NCBI GenBank assembly: GCA_910587295.1
Contig: CAJULP010000018.1
Coordinates: forward strand, 1-21,110
Direction of reading: 5' to 3'
DNA: 21,110 nucleotides
From: an uncultured Lachnospiraceae bacterium
GTDB lineage: Bacteria; Bacillota; Clostridia; Lachnospirales; Lachnospiraceae
Below are positions 16,847 to 21,110 of this stretch, piece by piece. The notes beneath the pieces were generated by a model that was given only the letters and a program-made list of their open reading frames with translations, had not been told where the DNA came from and did not search any database. Positions within the stretch are counted from its first letter, which is position 1; each line of letters opens with the position of its first letter. A program made the position numbers and the translations under genes.

Positions 16847-16948
16847 ATACTATCAGGCAAAAGTCGGCAGTTTCCGTGATAGTATCCGAGTTTTGCGTGA
16901 AAGTATAGGAGTTTCCGTGTTTGTTTGGAGTTTCGCCTGTTTGTAGAA
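16847..16948. repeat. left array of the combinatorial 20-bp repeat (five units)
   Basis: One reverse unit (ATAC-TAT-CAGGCAAAAGT, 16847-16865) is followed by four forward units: GTTTCCGTG-ATA-GTAT (16870), GTTTTGCGTG-AAA-GTAT (16890), GTTTCCGTG-TTT-GTTT (16911) and GTTTCGCCTG-TTT-GTAG (16930). Unit length is 19-21 bp. The reverse and first forward unit form an inverted repeat, ATACTATCA (16847-16855) with TGATAGTAT (16877-16885). The same family recurs beyond the two-gene cassette at 20.4-20.6 kb. Confidence 0.85.
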
Positions 16949-16976
16949 AAATGTTGTTGAAAATTGGGAGATATGC
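16930..16976. repeat. left imperfect direct repeat bounding the cassette
   Basis: About 47 bp that align with 20184-20230 in the same orientation: shared TTCGCCT at the start, TTTGT, a middle of the type AAATGnTGTTG, and an exact 11-bp TTGGGAGATAT (16964-16974 and 20218-20228). By eye about three quarters of positions match, with a small gap. It overlaps the last unit of the left array. Confidence 0.6.
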
Positions 16977-17167
16977 TATGTAAGATAAAGGCGTTCATGA
17001 AATATGCTAATGGAACATATTTTTGTGGGATAGGTATGAATTATATACCAAAATGCCAAAGGAAGTTGGCAGAAGGGATGCCTTACTAAATTTTTTGTTC
17101 TGTCTAGTAAAACGTAAGTATTTATGGTAAAATTACAAAATAGAAATAGTATGAAGGAGGTCAAATC
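16977..17167 (+). promoter_or_regulatory. leader and probable promoter of the ATPase-nuclease gene
   Basis: AT-rich intergenic DNA. TGGTAAAAT (17125-17133) is an extended -10 element (TGn plus TAAAAT) with no convincing -35. The SD AAGGAGG (17154-17160) lies 7 nt before the TTG start. No other gene is seen here. Confidence 0.4.
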
Positions 17168-19210
17168 TTGAATAATTTTAGGTTCAATTTAAAAGGACAA
17201 TTAAATGAAGTTAAATTGCCTGAGTATAAGGCCCTATGGCCTCTTTTTGAAACAATTGTAAATTCCATCCAATCAATTGAAGAATCAACAAATTCACAAA
17301 ACGGTCAGATCATTGTTTTGGCTAATAGACTAGAAGATCGGCAAGTAGATATTAACGGGAATGAAGAAGTAAATCCTTTTTTCGAGTTTCAGGTAATTGA
17401 CAATGGAGAAGGATTTAATTCTATTAATTATAATTCTTTTTTGGAAGCTTATTCAAATTTAAAGGTTTCAAAAGGCTGTAAAGGAATAGGGCGTTTTTTA
17501 TGGCTAAAGGCATTTACTAAAGTTAGTATTGAAAGTATATATTATGAGAAAGATAAATGGCTAAAGAGACAATTTGAATTTTCTGCTGATAATGGAGTCG
17601 AGCCTGAAGAAAATATAAAAAATAGCATTGATTCAGAATATAAGACAATAGTTACACTTACTGATTTTATTTTGAAATACAGGAAAAAGGCACCATTGTC
17701 ATTAGAAGCTTTGGCTAAAAAAATTATTGAGCATTGTTTGCCGTACTTTTTGGGTGAGGGTTGCCCACATATTGTACTAAAAGATAATTTGGGAGAAACC
17801 TATGATCTAAATAAATATTTTGATAATACAATAAGGGATTCTCTGCACCGGGATGATTTTGAGAAAGATGGAAATCAATTCTCGTTGTATCATATTAGAA
17901 TGGTTGAAGGTGCTGTAAAGCATGAATTACATTTTTGTGCTAGTAAACGAGAGGTTAAGTCTTATGATTTAAGTCAATACATTACGGATTTACAAAAAAG
18001 AATTATAACAGATTCGGGTGAAGCCTTTTATTATTTAGGATATTTGACTGGAAACTATTTGGATAGAAATGTTAATCTTAATAGAACAGCTTTTGATTTC
18101 GAAGAAGATACTTTATTTGAGAGTATTTCAGAACGGGAACTTATTGATGTTGCAAAAGAGTACATTTTGGCGTATTTAGTTGATGATTTGGAAAAGATAA
18201 AAGACGCAAAAAGAGATTTCATTGATTCATATGTTCAGAAAGAGAAGCCCCAATATCGCTATTTGTTGAATAGGAAACCTGAATTGTATGATCAGATTCC
18301 TGCCAATCTAAGTAAAGAGAAATTAGAATTAGAATTACATTCTGCCACTCAAAAATGGGAAACAGAAATTCATTTTCAAGGCAGAGAAATAGAAAAGAAA
18401 GTAAAAGACAGTAAGTTTGATAAAGAAAATTTTAGTAAGATATTTAATGAATATTGCAGCTCGATTACAGAAATTAGTAAATCAAGTTTATCGGAGTATG
18501 TTATCAGGCGAAAAGCTATTTTGGATTTGCTGGAAAAGGCGATAGAAATTCAGGATGATAATAGATATTGTTCAGAGGATACATTACATTCTATTATTTG
18601 TCCGATGAGATATACATCAGACGAAATTGAATTTGAGGAAATGAATCTTTGGATAATAGATGACAGGTTGGCTTACCATACTTTTTTGGCATCAGACAAA
18701 TTAATGAAGTCGTTACCTGTGCTAGATACGTTAGAAGAAAAACGTATGGATATTGCCATATTTGATCAAGCTTTTTCATTTTCAGAGAATCAGGATTTTT
18801 TAAATTCAATCTCTATTGTCGAATTTAAAAAACCAAATAGAAATGACTTGAAAAATGATAATAAGAATCCGATTAATCAGGTTTTAGGATATGTTAAAAA
18901 TATTAAAGAGGGCAAAGCAAAGCGTCCAAATGGAAGACCGTTTGTAAATGTAAATAATACTGCGTTTTATTGTTATGTAATTGCTGATTTGACGGATTCT
19001 ATGAGAGAAGATGCAGTAAATGCCGGCCTTATATTGGCACCTGATGGGGATGGATATTTTGGTTACAATCAAACAAGAGGAGCTTATATAGAAGTGATTT
19101 CTTATGATAAATTGGTAAGGGATGCAAAACAGAGAAACCAGATTCTTTTTGATAAACTATTTAATCCGAAAGTTAATGAGGTATTAAATTCAAAGCTGCT
19201 AAAAGAATAG
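17168..19210 (+). CDS. GHKL-type ATPase with C-terminal PD-(D/E)xK nuclease motif (putative defence protein)
   Basis: A 680-residue protein, starting with TTG; the start is fixed by a perfect SD (AAGGAGG) 7 nt upstream. The N-terminus is a Bergerat-fold (Hsp90/MutL/MORC-like) ATPase: ETIVNS (E28, N32), VIDNGEGF (D78, G80, G82) and SKGCKGIGRF (101-110, glycine-rich lid). NLNRTAFDF (303-311) may be the conserved RTxF-like element. A charged helical middle (about 380-470) leads to a C-terminal PD-(D/E)xK signature: MDIAIFD (D528), IVEFKKP (E562, K564) and QVLGYV (Q581, Y585). Proteins joining such an ATPase to a nuclease occur in prokaryotic defence loci, so an anti-phage or anti-plasmid role is my inference. 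The gene is markedly AT-rich compared with rel to ppdK, indicating transfer. I know no exact named family for it. Confidence 0.75.
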   Translation: MNNFRFNLKGQLNEVKLPEYKALWPLFETIVNSIQSIEESTNSQNGQIIVLANRLEDRQVDINGNEEVNPFFEFQVIDNGEGFNSINYNSFLEAYSNLKVSKGCKGIGRFLWLKAFTKVSIESIYYEKDKWLKRQFEFSADNGVEPEENIKNSIDSEYKTIVTLTDFILKYRKKAPLSLEALAKKIIEHCLPYFLGEGCPHIVLKDNLGETYDLNKYFDNTIRDSLHRDDFEKDGNQFSLYHIRMVEGAVKHELHFCASKREVKSYDLSQYITDLQKRIITDSGEAFYYLGYLTGNYLDRNVNLNRTAFDFEEDTLFESISERELIDVAKEYILAYLVDDLEKIKDAKRDFIDSYVQKEKPQYRYLLNRKPELYDQIPANLSKEKLELELHSATQKWETEIHFQGREIEKKVKDSKFDKENFSKIFNEYCSSITEISKSSLSEYVIRRKAILDLLEKAIEIQDDNRYCSEDTLHSIICPMRYTSDEIEFEEMNLWIIDDRLAYHTFLASDKLMKSLPVLDTLEEKRMDIAIFDQAFSFSENQDFLNSISIVEFKKPNRNDLKNDNKNPINQVLGYVKNIKEGKAKRPNGRPFVNVNNTAFYCYVIADLTDSMREDAVNAGLILAPDGDGYFGYNQTRGAYIEVISYDKLVRDAKQRNQILFDKLFNPKVNEVLNSKLLKE

Positions 19211-19223
19211 GGGTATATAGATG

Positions 19224-19260
19224 TGCTATCAATTATCATTTTTAATTGATGGCATTTTCT
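19224..19260 (+). terminator. hairpin terminator between the two cassette genes
   Basis: TGCTATCAATTA (19224-19235) pairs with TAATTGATGGCA (19243-19254), 12 bp with one G-T wobble and a 7-nt loop, followed by TTTTCT. It begins only 14 bp after the ATPase stop and suggests that the second gene is at least partly transcribed on its own. Confidence 0.65.
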
Positions 19261-19285
19261 ATATGACAAAGTGAAATTAATCGGT

Positions 19286-19301
19286 TACTAAATATTTAGT
19301 A
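19286..19301. promoter_or_regulatory. perfect 16-bp palindrome upstream of the second cassette gene (candidate operator)
   Basis: TACTAAATATTTAGTA is its own reverse complement and ends at the first base of the SD (AGGAGGG, 19301-19307). An ATGACA at 19263-19268 could be a -35 box, which would put the -10 at 19286-19291, within the palindrome; that -10 (TACTAA) is poor. A dimeric repressor site is plausible. Confidence 0.45.
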
Positions 19302-19313
19302 GGAGGGCAAGAA

Positions 19314-20150
19314 ATGAATATAGAATTTTTAGAGATAGTTAGAGGTGATATAAAGCGATGCGAAGATGCACAAAAGACGAATAAAGGAACACATGCATTA
19401 TATCAGGCATTAATCGGAAAGTATAACGGTATATATGAAGGATTTGGTAAAGACATACCCTGTTCTGGAAAAGCATGTTTTGGTGGTGATGAATTTGATT
19501 ATAGGCCGGAGCTGAATGCTATTAAAGAGAAGTTGGAATTAATCGTGGCTACGGATAGAGAAAAAGATTCTTTGTTTGATTTTAAAACCATGTATGAAGA
19601 AGATTTGAAGTCGTTAAAAGAAGCTATTTCCGATTGTAATAACGAGAACACTCCAGAAATAGCAAAGACACAATTGTATAAGGAAGTAACAGCAAAATAT
19701 CATTCATATATACCTCAATTTAGTGACGGTTTGTATGGATACAACGAAAGCTATATTATGTATGATGAATTAGTTGGAGATGAACTTTTCCATGATTTAA
19801 AGCAAATATATAATAAAATGACGGTGTTCAAATCCCTGGGATATTCTTCCTTAAAAGATACATCATCTCAGAGTGGGCCGATGGTACAGATAACAAATAC
19901 AAATGAAAATAGAGTTGATATTAATATTTCCTTTAGTAGTGTTAGAAAAGAGATTGAAAATATGTCTGCTTTGCCAGATACTGAGATAGAGGAAATTTTG
20001 AATAAAATAGATGAGTTAGAAAAAATAGTAAAATCTTCGGAGCGTAAATCAAAAAAATGGGAAAATGCAAAAAGTATTATTAAGTGGATTGCTGATAAAG
20101 GGGTTGATGTGGGAATTGCGTTGTTGCCTTTATTACTGCAAATAAAGTAA
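19314..20150 (+). CDS. unknown protein with coiled coil and hydrophobic C-terminal segment
   Basis: A 278-residue protein I do not recognise. The start has a strong SD (AGGAGGG, 19301-19307) 6 nt upstream. Residues 1-170 are mostly helical and charged, with two cysteines in DIPCSGKACFGGDEFDYRPE (48-67). A linker with VQITNTNENRVDIN (191-204) precedes a predicted coiled coil (about 209-245), a lysine-rich stretch (SERKSKKWENAK, 242-253) and a hydrophobic tail, IIKWIADKGVDVGIALLPLLLQ (in two parts, about 255-276). No signal peptide is seen, so the tail may insert into the membrane from the cytoplasm or mediate oligomerisation. It is as AT-rich as the preceding gene and lies within the same repeat-bounded cassette, which suggests one system: an effector or partner of the ATPase. 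That link is inference. Confidence 0.6.
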   Translation: MNIEFLEIVRGDIKRCEDAQKTNKGTHALYQALIGKYNGIYEGFGKDIPCSGKACFGGDEFDYRPELNAIKEKLELIVATDREKDSLFDFKTMYEEDLKSLKEAISDCNNENTPEIAKTQLYKEVTAKYHSYIPQFSDGLYGYNESYIMYDELVGDELFHDLKQIYNKMTVFKSLGYSSLKDTSSQSGPMVQITNTNENRVDINISFSSVRKEIENMSALPDTEIEEILNKIDELEKIVKSSERKSKKWENAKSIIKWIADKGVDVGIALLPLLLQIK

Positions 20151-20183
20151 TTGTACATAAATTTGCTAGAGAAACAAAATAGG

Positions 20184-20230
20184 GGTTCGCCTCTTTGTTT
20201 GCAAATGCTGTTGGAATTTGGGAGATATTA
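20184..20230. repeat. right imperfect direct repeat bounding the cassette
   Basis: The partner of 16930-16976 in the same orientation. It begins 34 bp after the stop of the second cassette gene and shares TTCGCCT and the exact TTGGGAGATAT (20218-20228) with the left copy. Confidence 0.6.
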
Positions 20231-20263
20231 TCAAATTTTGTCAAGGTGTCTCTTTCCCCGGCA

Positions 20264-20356
20264 GATACGGACACGGAAAGCCTGCAAAGCCCGTAAACAC
20301 GGCACTTTTGGCACTACATAGCTTTCAGAGTTACATTATTTCCGTGTGCTTTTAAG
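20264..20356. repeat. degenerate copies of the combinatorial repeat
   Basis: ATAC-GGA-CACGGAAA (20265-20280) fits the reverse repeat frame with a new trinucleotide, and TTTCCGTG-TGC (20339-20349) fits the forward frame but lacks the GTAT end. These look like decayed units between the cassette and the well-kept right array. No gene is seen in 20151-20823. Confidence 0.4.
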
Positions 20357-20400
20357 GGCATTTTTACATTCGTGAGGGTGCGAACTTCTGTTCTGGGGTT

Positions 20401-20624
20401 GTTTTGCCTGATAGTGTATACTCGTAGGCAAAAGTCGGTTATTATCACGGAAACTCGGATACAAACAGGCAAAACTCCATACTATCACGCAAAAGTCGAT
20501 ACTCGCAGGCAAAACCCATATACAAACACGGAAACTGCCTGTATTATCACGGAAACTGACAGGGAGTTTTCGTGATAGTATAAGGGTTTCCGTGAAAGTA
20601 TACAGAGTTTCCGTGTTTGTATAT
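20401..20624. repeat. right array of the combinatorial 20-bp repeat (eleven units)
   Basis: One forward unit (GTTTTGCCTG-ATA-GTGTAT, 20401) is followed by seven reverse units starting near 20418, 20440, 20459, 20479, 20499, 20520 and 20542, with trinucleotides (as written on the plus strand) TCG, TAT, AAA, TAT, TCG, AAA and TAT. Three forward units follow at 20567, 20586 and 20608 with ATA, AAA and TTT. The conserved frame on the forward strand is GTTTCCGTG or GTTTTGCCTG/GCGTG, a trinucleotide, then GTAT and 2-5 variable bases. Units are packed head to tail with almost no spacer. Confidence 0.88.
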
Positions 20625-20665
20625 GAGTAAAGCAGTAAAAACTTAATGGATAAATGACAATTATG

Positions 20666-20693
20666 AAAAAGGGCTGTTCAATACCCTTTTTTT
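20666..20693 (+). terminator. terminator-like hairpin downstream of the right array
   Basis: AAAAAGGG (20666-20673) pairs with CCCTTTTT (20684-20691) around a 10-nt loop and ends in a run of seven T. The A-run on the left arm would let it act in both directions. Confidence 0.5.
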
Positions 20694-20823
20694 ATTTTAG
20701 CGTCAAATAGCTAAAAAGGAGATTGCATCAAAATTTTTAATAAGGTAAAGTTTACAAAAGAGCGCATGAAAAGCGAGGAATATAATTGTTTTTTGATTTA
20801 GACTGATTTGCAGGAGGTAAAAA

Positions 20824-21110
20824 ATGGAATGGTTGAAAAATCTAAGCAACGCCATAGAGTACATAGAAGATAATCTTGACAAAGGAATATCTTATGAGGA
20901 AACAGCCCGCATTGCGTGTTGTTCAACCTATTACTTTCAGCGTTTGTTTTCCTATGTGTCTGGTGTTTCTCTTTCAGAGTACATACGCAAACGCAGAATG
21001 TCACAGGCTGCTTTTGAATTACAGCGGACAGACAAAAAGGTGTTAGACGTTGCCCTCAAATATGGCTATACTTCTCCAACATCTTTTAACAGAGCATTTC
21101 AAAGTGTTCA
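20824..21110 (+). CDS. AraC-family transcriptional regulator (5' part)
   Basis: The first 95 codons of a gene that runs out of the window. It reads MEWLKNLSNAIEYIEDNLDK and continues with two helix-turn-helix units, GISYEETARIACCSTYYFQR and KKVLDVALKYGYTSPTSFNR, joined by the AraC-type SLSEYIRKRRMSQAAFEL linker. The DNA-binding domain is at the N-terminus, as in AraC proteins whose C-terminal half is a GyrI-like ligand-binding domain, so such a domain may follow outside the window. The start is fixed by AGGAGG (20812-20817) 6 nt before ATG 20824. A TATAAT lies at 20781-20786 without a good -35. Targets are unknown. Confidence 0.88.
   Translation, partial: MEWLKNLSNAIEYIEDNLDKGISYEETARIACCSTYYFQRLFSYVSGVSLSEYIRKRRMSQAAFELQRTDKKVLDVALKYGYTSPTSFNRAFQSV

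Noticed and set aside
20372..20575. Open frame of 67 codons across the right repeat array.
   Set aside because: It has no SD, and its repetitive peptide simply reflects the DNA repeat; the array explains it fully.
20264..20630. Right array considered as a CRISPR.
   Set aside because: Units are about 20 bp, occur in both orientations, vary in the core and are packed without spacers; no cas genes are nearby.
16671..20640. Cassette considered as a classical transposon or integrative element.
   Set aside because: No transposase, integrase or relaxase frame, no terminal inverted repeats and no tRNA target at the ends.

Overview
The window looks like chromosomal DNA of a gut-type anaerobic Clostridium relative, most likely Lachnospiraceae (Clostridium cluster XIVa). 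The basis is a pyruvate,phosphate dikinase that reads like the Clostridium symbiosum enzyme almost throughout, a bifunctional Rel with an RFKD motif, HemZ, a glmS ribozyme in front of glmS, an OFA-family transporter, strong Shine-Dalgarno sites and tRNA genes without an encoded CCA. This is recognition from memory, not a database result.

Layout. Positions 1-560 hold a tRNA-Trp gene with its own promoter and terminator. An OFA-type major facilitator gene runs on the minus strand (1877 to 558), divergent from rel across a promoter-bearing gap. Then a plus-strand housekeeping run: rel ((p)ppGpp synthetase/hydrolase), a glyoxalase-II-like metallo-beta-lactamase protein, a DUF3048 lipoprotein, a terminator that overlaps the next promoter, a self-cleaving glmS ribozyme, glmS and hemZ. 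After a short, poorly coding stretch come tRNA-Glu(CTC), a secreted ComEC-like metallo-beta-lactamase protein with a C-terminal Cys/His tail, an MFS transporter plus glycerophosphodiester phosphodiesterase pair, and ppdK with a hairpin at the 5' end of its leader.

From about 16.7 to 20.6 kb the character changes. Two strikingly AT-rich genes lie here. One is a 680-residue protein with an N-terminal GHKL (Hsp90/MutL/MORC-type) ATPase fold and a C-terminal PD-(D/E)xK nuclease motif. The other is a 278-residue protein I do not recognise, ending in a coiled coil and a hydrophobic segment. They are bounded by imperfect direct repeats and, outside these, by two arrays of an unusual repeat of about 20 bp in which a conserved frame (GTTTCCGTG-nnn-GTAT or variants) carries an exchangeable trinucleotide (ATA, TTT, AAA, CGA). 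The right array is folded around nested inverted repeats. The natural reading is a horizontally acquired two-gene cassette, plausibly an anti-phage system, sitting in a repeat-rich hot spot. The function is inference. The window ends inside an AraC-type regulator gene.

How the genes connect: rel, glmS, hemZ and ppdK are core metabolism and stress genes (alarmone, cell-wall amino sugar, tetrapyrrole, PEP/pyruvate). glmS is controlled by a glucosamine-6-phosphate-activated ribozyme. The 16.7-20.6 kb segment is the accessory part and the place most worth further work.
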